From Fictibacillus marinisediminis (GTDB taxonomy: Bacteria; Bacillota; Bacilli; Bacillales; Fictibacillaceae): a stretch of DNA of 64,000 bases. Location of the stretch: assembly GCF_023149135.1 (NCBI RefSeq), contig NZ_JAIWJX010000002.1:2108001-2172000 (forward strand), read 5' to 3'. The position numbers and the translations under genes are program-made. How positions within the stretch are numbered: the stretch's first letter is position 1; each line of letters begins with the position of its first letter. Positions 16,327 to 26,321 of the stretch are shown piece by piece. The notes beneath the pieces are model-generated. The model worked only from the letters and a program-made list of their open reading frames with translations, ran no database searches and was not told the DNA's origin.

Positions 16327-17421
16327 TTGGCAAATACACAATTATCTGCTGTAAATGATACGGCAGCAATAGGAGAACTTACGTTGGAGTCTGGAAAAGA
16401 GCTGAAAGATGTCGATATCGCTTACCAGCGAATCGGTGCAGCAAATGCACCTGCCATTTTCGTATGCCATGCACTTACAGGTAATCATTATACGTTAAAC
16501 AGTGAGATGGGAGAAGGCTGGTGGGCAGGTCTATTGGGAAATGGACAGTATATTGATTTGGAGAAATACCAGGTGATTACTTCAAATGTATTGGGAGGGT
16601 GCGACGGGTCAACGGGACCACTCTCGGTCAATCCCGTTACTGGAAGTCCTTACGGAGCTGAATTTCCATTGATAACGATCAGAGACATGGTGCAGGCCCA
16701 AAAGAAACTTTTGGACGTACTCGGCTTGGGGCGTCTAGAGGCAGTGATCGGCGGATCGTTAGGCGGCATGCAGGTTTTAGAGTGGGGACTGATGTATCCT
16801 GATTTTATGGAGCGTCTGATCCCGATTGCCGTAACCCCTTTACTAAGTGATTATGCGATAGGTTTCAATGCAGCGGGAAGAACGGCCATCCTCAGTGATC
16901 CCTTATGGAATAACGGCCAGTACGGTAAAGAAAGTACACCAAGGAAAGGGCTTGGCATTGCTCGGATGATCGGTATGCTCACTTATCGTTCGGGAGCATT
17001 GTTCAATCATCGATTTCAGCGAAAACAAACAGAGAATTGGGAAACCATTCATGAGAATGCAGCCTTTTCAGTTGAATCCTATCTTCAATACCAAGCGAAT
17101 AAATTAGCTGACCGTTTTGATGCCAACAGTTACTTAACCTTATTGAAAGCGATGGATACTCACGATATTGGCAGAGAAAGGGGAGGAGTAGTGGCTGCGT
17201 CCCAGAGCTATAAGGCTCAAATGCTTTGTGTTGGTTTCACCGGTGATTTGCTCTATCCTTCTGATTTAATGGAACAGTTTGTAAAAGATGTTCAAGCTGC
17301 AAATAAAAGAGCAAAATATCTTGAGGTATCTACCATGTTTGGCCATGATGGATTTCTGACAGAATTTGATAAGTGGGGGAACTTGCTCAAAGAATTTATG
17401 AGAGAAACAATAAAGACATGA
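16327..17421 (+). CDS. metX: Homoserine O-acetyltransferase
   Basis: An alpha/beta-hydrolase-fold acyltransferase of about 364 residues that transfers an acetyl group from acetyl-CoA to homoserine, feeding methionine synthesis. The nucleophile Ser lies in the elbow VIGGSLGGMQVLEW, the family loop NVLGGCDGSTGPLS is present, and the C-terminal Asp and His are in GFTGDLLYPSD and MFGHDGFLTE. The start is probably TTG 16327, because GGGGGGA sits 7 bases ahead of it and overlaps the ATG at 16312. It is directly behind a SAM riboswitch, which agrees with the function. Succinyl-CoA use is possible in this family. Confidence 0.92.
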   Translation: MANTQLSAVNDTAAIGELTLESGKELKDVDIAYQRIGAANAPAIFVCHALTGNHYTLNSEMGEGWWAGLLGNGQYIDLEKYQVITSNVLGGCDGSTGPLSVNPVTGSPYGAEFPLITIRDMVQAQKKLLDVLGLGRLEAVIGGSLGGMQVLEWGLMYPDFMERLIPIAVTPLLSDYAIGFNAAGRTAILSDPLWNNGQYGKESTPRKGLGIARMIGMLTYRSGALFNHRFQRKQTENWETIHENAAFSVESYLQYQANKLADRFDANSYLTLLKAMDTHDIGRERGGVVAASQSYKAQMLCVGFTGDLLYPSDLMEQFVKDVQAANKRAKYLEVSTMFGHDGFLTEFDKWGNLLKEFMRETIKT

Positions 17422-17443
17422 GGATATCATCCTCATGTCTTTA
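17412..17443. terminator. Bidirectional intrinsic terminator
   Basis: AAAGACATGAGGAT and ATCCTCATGTCTTT form a 14-bp stem around ATC, flanked by A and T tracts, between metX and the convergent exporter gene. Confidence 0.9.
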
Positions 17444-17450
17444 TTTATCA

Positions 17451-19055
17451 CTATTCAACAGCTGGTTTTTCAATAACCGCCGTCTGATTAGAAGGCTTAT
17501 GCTGTTCAGGGCGCTCCCGGCTAATTCTTCCGCCGCCGACGGATAAAGCGACCAAAATACCCGCTCCAATAAAAATCAAGCCTGTTAAAAATACAGTGGT
17601 AAAAGAATCACTCCATGCGGTCTGTATAGAATGAATAACGGTATCTTTAATTGTATCTGGCAATTTAAGAAGATCTGGATGGATTAAAATGCTGAACAAT
17701 GCATCTGTTTTGTCTGCTAACTTTTGAAAGATCCCTTGAAGCATTGGGTTCGTTTGTTCACTCACTACATCTTTCATTTTTGTTTCTAAGGAATGGTTCA
17801 TCACTACATTTAGGACAGTGATACCAATCGTACCGCCAATTGAACGGAAGAACGTTGATGCAGAAGTAACAGCTCCCAGTTTTGTTTTCGGAAATTCATT
17901 TTGAATCGCGATCATTAATGTCGGCATAACAAGACCCATTCCGAATCCCATAATTATCATATAAGCGTATGCTGTAATTTCATTGGAATCAACACCCATC
18001 GTGCTCATCAAGTAGAAGCCTACTGCTGTAATGATCATGCCCGCAGTCAATACGGTTCGATAAGGAACTTTCAATAGAAGTCTTCCTCCAATAATACTCG
18101 CCAGGATGAGAGAAATCATCATCGGTGTCATGGTAGAACCAGCTTGTGTCGGAGTTACACCCAGAATACCCTGCATAAACATCGGAACGAACATGATCGC
18201 ACCGAACATGCCTAAGCCCAGTAAAAACCCTAGAGCATTTGTTGTGGCAAAAACACGGTTTTTAAACAGTGAAAGATCTAGTACAGGCTCTTTTGCTTTC
18301 TTTTCTACAAATCCGAATACGATCAAGAGAACGATGGAGAAGCCGAAGATCAATCCGCTTTCCAGAGAAACCCATTCAAATTTATCTCCGCCAAACGTCA
18401 AACCAAGGAGCAATAAGACGATGGCAGGGATTAGAGTGATGATTCCAAGATAATCGATATTCACTTCTTCTTTTGGCCTTACCAGTTCATTTTTCATTCC
18501 AACAAATATGAGGATGGCAGATAAGAGACCAAAAGGAACATTAATTAAGAAAATCCAGTGCCAGCTGATCGTGTCGACTAAAAATCCACCGATGAACGGA
18601 CCGATAACAGAGCTTAATCCGAAGATTGCTCCGAATACTCCCTGCCATTTCGCACGCTGTTCCGCTGTGAAAATATCACCGATGATGGTCTGGGAAAGAG
18701 GCATGATCATACCGCCGCCAAGACCCTGCAGCCCGCGGTAGAAAATCAATTGTTCCATAGAATTCGCTGTTGCACATAACCCGGAGCCGATGACGAAAAT
18801 GACGGTTCCAATCAAATAAAGGGAACGGCGTCCGTATAGATCCGAAAGCTTTCCGACGATCGGAATTATCGTAGTAGATGTAATTAAATAGGCAGTAGTT
18901 ACCCAGGCAAAAATAGAAAACCCATTTAACTCACCGATAATGGTAGGCATCGCTGTACCAACCACGGTCTGTTCCATTGCGCTGAAAAACATCCCGATAA
19001 TAAGGCCTAAAAGAACCATATTGCGGTTGATAGGCATTTGTTGTTCAATTTTCAT
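17451..19055 (-). CDS. DHA2-family 14-helix multidrug exporter (MFS)
   Basis: A roughly 534-residue proton-driven drug exporter of the EmrB/QacA (DHA2) branch, with 14 predicted helices. Motif A is GKLSDLYGRRSLY, and the helix 5 antiporter motif C appears as GVFGAIFGLSSVIGPFIGG. A large extracytosolic loop near residues 430-500 and a Pro-rich basic tail complete it. It resembles B. subtilis Mdr/LmrB. The start is taken as ATG 19055 because GGAGAAG lies just upstream of it; ATG 19073 lacks such a site. A strong promoter with an operator-like palindrome precedes it, but no regulator gene is adjacent. Confidence 0.88.
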   Translation of the reverse strand: MKIEQQMPINRNMVLLGLIIGMFFSAMEQTVVGTAMPTIIGELNGFSIFAWVTTAYLITSTTIIPIVGKLSDLYGRRSLYLIGTVIFVIGSGLCATANSMEQLIFYRGLQGLGGGMIMPLSQTIIGDIFTAEQRAKWQGVFGAIFGLSSVIGPFIGGFLVDTISWHWIFLINVPFGLLSAILIFVGMKNELVRPKEEVNIDYLGIITLIPAIVLLLLGLTFGGDKFEWVSLESGLIFGFSIVLLIVFGFVEKKAKEPVLDLSLFKNRVFATTNALGFLLGLGMFGAIMFVPMFMQGILGVTPTQAGSTMTPMMISLILASIIGGRLLLKVPYRTVLTAGMIITAVGFYLMSTMGVDSNEITAYAYMIIMGFGMGLVMPTLMIAIQNEFPKTKLGAVTSASTFFRSIGGTIGITVLNVVMNHSLETKMKDVVSEQTNPMLQGIFQKLADKTDALFSILIHPDLLKLPDTIKDTVIHSIQTAWSDSFTTVFLTGLIFIGAGILVALSVGGGRISRERPEQHKPSNQTAVIEKPAVE

Positions 19056-19261
19056 ATGATTGTTCTTCTCCATTCTGTTGTTATACTAATTGAATCTTTA
19101 GTGTTCTGATATATCTTTGCAATACTCCTTCAACTCAGGAACCTTTGTGCATTCATGTTCTCATGGTGGTATTTTCACAATTCGTTTTGATCACCTTCCA
19201 TGAAATGACCCCCAGTCAAATTCTCAATTTAATTAACCTACTAAACTAAAATCACTAAATC

Positions 19262-19291
19262 ATTATATTACTGATATGACCAGTCAGTCAA
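19262..19291 (-). promoter_or_regulatory. SigA promoter with overlapping TetR-like operator
   Basis: On the minus strand -35 TTGACT (19286-19291), an 18-base spacer and a perfect -10 TATAAT (19262-19267) form a good promoter for the exporter gene. The sequence TGACTGACTGGTCA (19277-19290) overlaps the -35 and spacer and contains TGAC-TG-GTCA, a short palindrome like those bound by TetR-family repressors of drug pumps. The promoter is supported directly; the operator reading is inference. Confidence 0.55.
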
Positions 19292-19303
19292 TCTTATAAT
19301 TTT

Positions 19304-19336
19304 AAAAAAACGCCCAAAAATTATAAGGCGTTTTTC
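19304..19336 (-). terminator. Intrinsic terminator of fabL
   Basis: On the minus strand AAAAACGCC pairs with GGGCGTTTTTTT around an A/T-rich loop, just after the fabL stop codon. Confidence 0.75.
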
Positions 19337-19344
19337 CAGTGTAT

Positions 19345-20127
<783 letters not shown>

Positions 20128-20263
20128 TTAGTACCTGGTCCTAATTCTAATTCGGTTCCCACCGAATGTCAATGCTGCCCTAAACTAAGCATTTGAAAGG
20201 AAAGAAGAAGAGATATACTATATAATAGATTTTTATAGTTTTTATTATGAAAGGGAATTTTAC

Positions 20264-21157
20264 ATGACCATAGATCAATTGCAATTACCCAACGTACTGG
20301 CTGAAAAATTAAATTATGAAAGAAATAGACGAAATAAAAACAATTCTGCTGAGTTTCAAGGTCTAATCGGATCAGAAGGGTACACAGCGGAAGATAATGA
20401 GATTGTAAAAGACGCTGTGATTGCCTTGCTGATGGGGAAGAATGTTCTGCTGAAAGGGCCTACAGGTTCAGGCAAGACAAAGCTGGCGGAATACCTTTCG
20501 TCTTTATTTCAGCAGCCTCTGCATTCTATCAACTGTTCAGTGGATTTGGATGCTGAAGCGTTACTGGGGCATAAGACCATCTCCTATGAAAAAGGACATT
20601 CTGAAATTGAATTTATTCCTGGGCCGGTAACAAAAGCGGCAGCGTTCGGGCATTTCTTATACATTGATGAAATCAATGTTTCAAAGCCAGAAACACTTCC
20701 CATCTTAAACGGTATTCTCGACTACAGACGGACAGTTACTAATCCGTTTACAGGTGATATTATTAAAGCTGCTGAGGGATTTAACGTGATCGCAGCGATC
20801 AACGAGGGATATATTGGAACCGTTCCATTGAATGAAGCATTAAAAAACCGTTTTGTTGTTATTGAAGTCCCTTATATTCAAGGAAAAGCACTATTTGAGA
20901 TGCTGCTATCCCAATCTCAGCAGAAAGACCGCAGAATTCTAAAACAATTTGTACAGTTTTCTTCAGATCTTGTTCAGCAGACTAAGACAGGGCAGTTATC
21001 GGAGGACGCAGCCTCCATCCGGGCTTTGCTTGATGCAGCAGACTTATCGGCCTATATGCCGCCAAAGAGGGCGATTCAGCGTGCTGTAGCTGATAAATTA
21101 GAAGACGAACGGGAAAAAACATTAATCCATAACATTGCCGATACCCTTTTTATGTAG
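20264..21157 (+). CDS. yojN: MoxR/NorQ-type AAA+ ATPase
   Basis: A 297-residue AAA+ ATPase of the NorQ/CbbQ/GvpN group. Walker A is LLKGPTGSGKTKLAEY (about residues 62-77), Walker B is FLYIDEINVS, and sensor 1 is VIAAINEGYIGT, followed by the Arg finger segment LNEALKNRF. Such ATPases act with a partner bearing a von Willebrand A domain to remodel or load metal into target proteins. Here the partner (YojO/NorD-like) starts 29 bases downstream, matching the yojN-yojO pair of B. subtilis. The target is unknown. The partner gene is frameshifted, so the pair may be inactive. Confidence 0.88.
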   Translation: MTIDQLQLPNVLAEKLNYERNRRNKNNSAEFQGLIGSEGYTAEDNEIVKDAVIALLMGKNVLLKGPTGSGKTKLAEYLSSLFQQPLHSINCSVDLDAEALLGHKTISYEKGHSEIEFIPGPVTKAAAFGHFLYIDEINVSKPETLPILNGILDYRRTVTNPFTGDIIKAAEGFNVIAAINEGYIGTVPLNEALKNRFVVIEVPYIQGKALFEMLLSQSQQKDRRILKQFVQFSSDLVQQTKTGQLSEDAASIRALLDAADLSAYMPPKRAIQRAVADKLEDEREKTLIHNIADTLFM

Positions 21158-21185
21158 AGTGGATGTCCAGGAGGTGAAGTAGCGC

Positions 21186-22370
21186 ATGAAATTTTTAACA
21201 TTTGCAGATACAAAAATCGATTCTTTTCTGCATATGCAGCTGATCGACCTTGCGAAAACCCTGTCCAGAGATCCAAAAATGGATGTAGAATTCTCATACC
21301 ATTCTTATTTGAACAAACCCGGCCGTGTGCTGCATGTCAGCCAGTTTTGGATGACCTATCCAGCCAGCCTGCAGCTTCATGGATTAAAAAGTGAAGTTTA
21401 CTTAAGAAGCTTTGGGAATTACTTTTTTTCGGATCATACCTCTCTGCAAGAAGCACTTCAGTCCTTAAAAAATGAAGAGCATTTTCAATTTCTTAAGCAT
21501 CTGCTTTTGTTTTCAGAAGATTTTCGCCTGGAAAAAGTGTGTGTGACTAAACGGCCTGGTATGTCTGTTTCTTTCTTGGAGAGGAAGAGAGTTCTTCTTA
21601 CTCATTATCAGAGGCAGTACCGTCAGCATATCCAGCAACGAAGATGGCTTGACGCGTTCTTCTGCTGTATTTTTCTGTTTGCCAACCATCGGCTCGTGCC
21701 GCTTCAAACACCATTAAAGGAATGGTATGTTGAGCTGCGCCAGGATCTAATAAAATTAAACACTGCTGGAAGCACATCAGAGCTGGTTGCAGTAATCCAT
21801 GATATTAAGAGAGCATTAAGAGCATTTACCGAAAGGGATATGACGAGTTCTTATCTGTCGTTCTACGGATCTGAAAAATTGAATTTTAAAGATATCTCAA
21901 GAGAAAATGAAGTAAAAGCACCATATTCACAGACTGCATCAGAAGATGAAAAAAGCTGTGATGAATCGGAACGGGAAGATATGCCAAGCTGGCACGAAGA
22001 GACCTCTTCTCCGACTGACTCATTTCTTCAGTTTGATCTGGATCAAGGGACATCAACCGATTTGCTTGGTGAAGGTGGGAGGAAAGCCGAGGAAGGAGAT
22101 CAGGCTTTCGGAGCGGTTCAGGCTGGAGCGAAGGATTCAAAAGGCAAGGATTTTAAAGGGGAGACTGGTGCAGGTGTAGACCAAACAGACGGGCGTTCCG
22201 GGCAGGGCCTTTTTCCATACGGTGAGATGAACCGTTTTGCTGTTGAAAAAAAGATCCTGCCGAAAAAGCCTTCTTTTCAGGAAGTACAGGATTATCAGAA
22301 GTTCAAATCTGCTGTACAATCTTCTGTCAGCCTGTTGAAACAAAGCTTTTTGAAGACCATAGAAACATAA
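21186..22370 (+). pseudogene. yojO: YojO/NorD-like protein, N-terminal part of a frameshifted gene
   Basis: These 394 residues match the N-terminal and acidic middle part of NorD/YojO-type proteins, partners of the upstream NorQ-type ATPase. ATG 21186 has a strong AGGAGGTGA site. The middle (about 235-345) is highly charged and low in complexity. The frame stops at TAA 22368, but the -1 frame is open from within this gene and continues into the VWA domain. Adding one T to the T5 run at 22347-22351 joins both parts into a single 631-residue protein, about the length of YojO. Mutation, sequencing error or programmed frameshifting are all possible. Confidence 0.7.
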
Positions 22371-23080
22371 AAAAAAATGTACCAAACCACGATTTGAATT
22401 TTGGCCGATTAAACAAAAGGCTAACACGGCTGCTGACCGATAAAAATCCCAGGCTGTTCTTTAAAAAAGCAGAATCACCGCAAGAACTCGATGCCGTCTT
22501 TACTTTGCTTGTCGATTGCTCGGCCTCCATGTTTGACAAAATGGAAGAAACACAACAGGCTATTGTCCTGTTCCATGAGACCCTGAAGGCCGTCCGAATC
22601 CCGCATTCCATAGTAGGCTTTTGGGAAGATGCGGCTGATGCGAAGAAAGACAGCCAGCCTAATTATTTTCAGGAAGTGATTTCGTTCAAGAGCTCACTTA
22701 AAAATCAGTCTGGACCTGAAATTCTGCAGCTGGAGCCACAGGAAGATAATCGAGATGGCTATTCCATCCGGAAAAAGGCAGGGGATTTGCTGCGCCGGAA
22801 GGAAAAACAAAAGTTTTTACTCGTCTTTTCAGATGGAGAGCCAGCGGCGTTTGATTATGAGGACCATGGCATTCTGGACACGTATGAAGCTGTAGCCAAT
22901 ACTCGTAAAATGGGAATTGAAACGCTGGGGATGTACATTTCTAATGGAAAAGTGACCGAGGAAGCTCAAAATCTAATGAAAAATATATATGGCAGCCATC
23001 AGGTGGTCGTACCCAGTGCAGCAGAACTCGTCAGTTATTTAGTGCCTGTCCTGCGCAAGCTTCTATTCAAATTATCTTAA
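22352..23080 (+). pseudogene. yojO: YojO/NorD-like protein, C-terminal VWA part of the frameshifted gene
   Basis: This -1-frame segment carries NFGRLNKRLTRLLTD and a von Willebrand factor A domain with the MIDAS motif LVDCSASMFDKM (D-x-S-x-S), then LLVFSDGEPA and VVVPSAAELVSYLVPVLRK at the end. The first possible initiation codon downstream of the shift is TTG 22394, which has no ribosome binding site. This argues that it is the second half of yojO and not a separate gene. No A9 tract shift can explain the break, because the stop of the first frame precedes that tract. Confidence 0.7.
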
Positions 23081-23186
23081 TCCAAAAATTAGCAGGCTAC
23101 ATTGACAGCTATCTCCATCCATTACTCGTAAAAAAGATTTGAGGGTCTCATTACAGCAACAACATGCGATGTTGAACTGAAAAAGA

Positions 23187-23217
23187 AAATCCAGGAGGGT
23201 TATCCTGGATTTTTTTA
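23187..23217 (-). terminator. Terminator at the end of the MATE gene
   Basis: AAAATCCAGGA and TCCTGGATTTT form the stem, with an A tract giving the U run on the minus strand. It overlaps the MATE stop codon, and may also serve yojO on the plus strand. Confidence 0.75.
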
Positions 23218-24576
23218 ATGGCTGGAGACTGTTGTCATTTGTTTTTGTTGAATATATGCAAGCCGGAAGTAAAGAGTGACCGCACCCATCGCTAGGCCTG
23301 TGATCAATCCTACCCAGTATCCATACGCTTCTAGGGCAGTATAATTAGCCAGCACATAGCCAACCGGCAAACCGATCACCCAATAGGATATTAAAGATAG
23401 TACAAGCGTTACGTTCACATCCTTATACCCTCTCAGAGCTCCTTGTATGGGAGCGGCAATAGCATCGGAAAGCTGAAAAAAGACTGCATAAAGCAAAAAA
23501 TGCTTCGTTAATTTTATGACAGATGAATCGTTTGAATACATTCCGGCAACTTGGCTAGGGAAGATGAGCAAAGCTGCTGCACACAGCAAGGCAAGAATGA
23601 CCGCAGTTCCTATTCCGAGATAACTGTATTGCTTAGCGTCTTTATACCGATGCGCCCCGACTTCGAAACCGACCGCAATGGTGAGTGCGAAGGAGATACT
23701 CAAAGGCAGCATATAAAGAAACGAAGCAAAATTAAGTGCAGATTGATGGGCGGCAATCGTTGCTGTATTGAATGAACTCATCAGCAGCGTTACGGCTGCA
23801 AAGATACTCGTTTCAAAAAAGATGGAAAATCCAATCGGCAGCCCAATTTTCAGCTGGCTTTTCCATGCTGAAATCGAAAGGGAGTAAAACTTGCTGAAGA
23901 CTTGATAATCAGAGAAAGGCAGCTTCTTGTGAATGATATAGAACGCCAGTAAAGCAATAAACCAATACGTAAGAGCAGAAGCATAACCCGAACCAACACC
24001 GCCAAGCTCCGGAAACCCCCACTTACCGAAAATCAATAAATAATTGAAGAGGGCATTGACGGGAAGTGCAGTTAACGTAATCAGCATAGACACCCTCGTT
24101 CTGCCGAGAGCATCGATAAAACAGCGGAGAACGTTATATAAGAACAGAGGAATCATACCGAACGAAAGGGCTCTCAGATACCCGGAAGCTACCTCCCTTA
24201 CTTGAGGGTCCAGATTCATGGCATTCAGCAGTGGATTAAGAATCAATAATCCAACTGCAATTACAGCAAATGAAAGAGCAAAAGCAAGATAGATGCTCTG
24301 TATGAGAGCGTACGGTACTTTTTCTTTTTTTCCGGCACCATTATATTGGGAAACGATGGGAGTAAGCGCCATCAATATTCCGCTTAATCCAGTAAACACA
24401 GGGACCCAGATGCTTGAACCGAGCGCTACACCAGCAAGCTGTTTCGGGCCTGAGTGGCCGGACATCACTGTATCAAGAAAATTCATCGCGAATAATCCAA
24501 TCTGTGTAACCAGTACAGGAAGCACCAGCTTGATGAACAATAAAATTTTTTGCTTGATCGTTTGAGTTTTTTCCAT
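23215..24576 (-). CDS. yojI: MATE family multidrug exporter
   Basis: A roughly 453-residue, 12-helix multidrug and toxin extrusion (NorM-type) transporter, cation-coupled in the cytoplasmic membrane. The family feature of two homologous six-helix halves is visible. Key segments are LPVLVTQIGLFAMNFLDTVMSG at helix 1, TPIVSQYNGAGKK, and ISFALTIAVGFEVGAHRYKDAKQ in the second half. ATG 24576 is used because AAAAGGA lies about 8 bases before it; a TTG lies six codons upstream. Its position next to yojN/yojO parallels B. subtilis YojI. Confidence 0.85.
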   Translation of the reverse strand: MEKTQTIKQKILLFIKLVLPVLVTQIGLFAMNFLDTVMSGHSGPKQLAGVALGSSIWVPVFTGLSGILMALTPIVSQYNGAGKKEKVPYALIQSIYLAFALSFAVIAVGLLILNPLLNAMNLDPQVREVASGYLRALSFGMIPLFLYNVLRCFIDALGRTRVSMLITLTALPVNALFNYLLIFGKWGFPELGGVGSGYASALTYWFIALLAFYIIHKKLPFSDYQVFSKFYSLSISAWKSQLKIGLPIGFSIFFETSIFAAVTLLMSSFNTATIAAHQSALNFASFLYMLPLSISFALTIAVGFEVGAHRYKDAKQYSYLGIGTAVILALLCAAALLIFPSQVAGMYSNDSSVIKLTKHFLLYAVFFQLSDAIAAPIQGALRGYKDVNVTLVLSLISYWVIGLPVGYVLANYTALEAYGYWVGLITGLAMGAVTLYFRLAYIQQKQMTTVSSH

Positions 24577-24676
24577 TTCATATTCCTTTTCCAAGTCTGT
24601 AATAATGGAAATTATAACATATGGGCAAAGGGGGGAGGGCAGTTATTTCGCAGAAGTAAGATGAAAAACACAAAAG

Positions 24677-24707
24677 AAAAAGATGATCCCGGATGGACCA
24701 TCTTTTT
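24677..24707 (-). terminator. Intrinsic terminator of the DAHP synthase gene
   Basis: AAAAAGATG and CATCTTTTT form a stem with an internal TCC/GGA extension, with T runs on both strands. It lies 6 bases beyond the stop codon on the minus strand. Confidence 0.75.
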
Positions 24708-24712
24708 ACAAT

Positions 24713-25789
24713 TTAGGAAGAATGAACAACCGAATGTTTTTTCAGTTCATTCATGAACTCGTGGAACTGAGGAATATTCATTTGCTGTGCAGAGTCAGAT
24801 AGAGCGACAGCTGGATCCGGATGAACTTCAGCCATAACGCCGTCAGCACCGATCGCTAGCGCTGCTTTTGCCGCAGGAAGCAATAGATCCCTTCTTCCGG
24901 TAGAGTGGGTCACATCGACCATAACTGGAAGGTGAGTTTCTTTTTTAAGAATCGGAACAGCAGAAATATCGAGCGTATTCCGTGTTGCTTTTTCATACGT
25001 ACGGATTCCGCGCTCACAGAGAATGATTTGGTCGTTTCCTTGAGCCAGGATGTATTCTGCTGCGTACATGAACTCTTCAATCGTTGCAGATAGACCGCGT
25101 TTTAATAATACTGGCTTTCTGATCGCGCCAGCTGCTTTTAAAAGTTCGAAGTTTTGCATGTTGCGTGCACCGATTTGAACGACGTCCACATAATCCAGAG
25201 CTTCTTCCAGATCGTTTGGATTTAAAATCTCACTGATAACAGCGAGGTTCTCTTCATCAGCAACTTGTCTTAAGATTTTAAGTCCTTCCATGCCAAGACC
25301 TTGGAAATCATAAGGAGAAGTACGGGGTTTAAACGCTCCGCCGCGCATAAGCGTCAATCCTTGATCTTTTAATGCCTTTGCCACTTGTTTGACCTGATCG
25401 TAGCTTTCAACCGCACAAGGTCCCATCACAAAATGCTGCTCACCTGTTCCAATAAGCTCGCCTTTTATGTTTATAATGGTATCATCAGGTTTCTTTTTAC
25501 GGGAAACCAGCAGCGCTTTACGGTTATCATCTTCCTGCAGCTCAAGGCTGGCTTTGAAAATTTGTTTAAAAATATATTGAAGGGTAGACGTTTCGAACGG
25601 CCCTTTATTACGGTCTTCAATCAGATCAAGAAGCTTGCGTTCACGTACAGGGTCAAAACGCTTAACACCCTGCATTTCTTTTAATTTTCCAATCTCTTGT
25701 ACGATGGAAGCACGGTCGTTTAACAAATCAAGAATCTTTTGATCGACGGATTCGATCTCACTGCGAAGTTCTTCCAGTTCTTTTGACAT
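24713..25789 (-). CDS. aroA (B. subtilis) / aroG: Bifunctional chorismate mutase / DAHP synthase
   Basis: A 358-residue fusion. Residues 1-90 are an AroQ-type chorismate mutase ([23 protein letters not shown], then [17 protein letters not shown]). Residues about 100-350 are a 3-deoxy-7-phosphoheptulonate synthase barrel with [29 protein letters not shown] and [12 protein letters not shown]. It condenses phosphoenolpyruvate with erythrose 4-phosphate, the entry step to aromatics; the mutase domain serves as feedback sensor in Bacillus. ATG 25789 has GGAGG upstream. It is divergent from the T-box-controlled aro operon and has its own terminator. Confidence 0.95.
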   Translation of the reverse strand: MSKELEELRSEIESVDQKILDLLNDRASIVQEIGKLKEMQGVKRFDPVRERKLLDLIEDRNKGPFETSTLQYIFKQIFKASLELQEDDNRKALLVSRKKKPDDTIINIKGELIGTGEQHFVMGPCAVESYDQVKQVAKALKDQGLTLMRGGAFKPRTSPYDFQGLGMEGLKILRQVADEENLAVISEILNPNDLEEALDYVDVVQIGARNMQNFELLKAAGAIRKPVLLKRGLSATIEEFMYAAEYILAQGNDQIILCERGIRTYEKATRNTLDISAVPILKKETHLPVMVDVTHSTGRRDLLLPAAKAALAIGADGVMAEVHPDPAVALSDSAQQMNIPQFHEFMNELKKHSVVHSS

Positions 25790-26035
25790 CCTAAGCTCCT
25801 CCTCATGATTTATAGAATAGGTGTTTACTCCTTCAAAATTGTTTCTTTTATAAGGGCGGCGCCGGCCCTTTTTCGAATAATTTTTTGAGTATTGTTTGCT
25901 ACTTTAAAGCACGATAGTATATCTTGTCAAGGGGTTATTTTCAGATTTCTTCAAAGGCTTTGTTAATTTTCAAAAATATGGGCTATCCCCCTTTACAATC
26001 GCCTCTAACCGTGTTAAAACTTGATATAATACAAT
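25790..26035. other. Intergenic region between the DAHP synthase gene and the T-box
   Basis: No gene is seen here. A -10-like TATAAT lies at 26025-26030 just before the T-box stem I, with no convincing -35 at 17 bases. A GC-rich GGCGGCGCCGGCC block at about 25856-25868 can pair with itself and may contribute to the aroA leader on the minus strand. Confidence 0.4.
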
Positions 26036-26039
26036 TAAA

Positions 26040-26289
26040 CGATCGCAATGACAGGCAACAGTAGTATTCTTCTCCCTGTTTTAAGAGAGCTGGTGGACGG
26101 TGCGAACCAGTACAAAGGAGAATGCGAATTACACCCTCGAGCTTCCTTTTTGAACGATCCTGTTTCATGGTTCAGTAGAAAAGGACGGTTTACTCCGTTA
26201 TCCGTGAATGAAGTGGCGGAATTATTTTCCGCAATGAGGGTGGTACCGCGAATAAATTCGTCCCTGCTATTTATAGCAGGGACTTTTTT
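26040..26289 (+). promoter_or_regulatory. T-box leader, probably tRNA-Tyr responsive
   Basis: A complete T-box riboswitch precedes the aro operon. Stem I has the AGTAGTA loop-E strand, the apical AGAGAGCTGGTGGACGGTGC and GCGAACCAG motifs, and the specifier side GCGAATTACACC. The 14-base T-box AGGGTGGTACCGCG lies at 26237-26250, inside AATGAGGGTGGTACCGCG. A terminator, GTCCCTGCTA / TAGCAGGGAC plus T6, is at 26260-26289. By position relative to the GAA and the following A, the specifier codon is most likely TAC (Tyr). Uncharged tRNA-Tyr would stabilise the antiterminator and turn on the operon. Specifier assignment is inference. Confidence 0.9.
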
Positions 26290-26321
26290 GTATCTCTAAA
26301 GAAAAATAAGGAGGCAATATT

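Noticed and set aside
22394..23080. The VWA segment as an independent gene starting at TTG 22394
   Set aside because: No ribosome binding site precedes it, the frame is open well upstream, and joining it to the previous frame gives a normal-length YojO-like protein.
26048..26299. An 83-codon frame across the aro leader
   Set aside because: It lies entirely inside the T-box structure, which explains the sequence; the frame is incidental.
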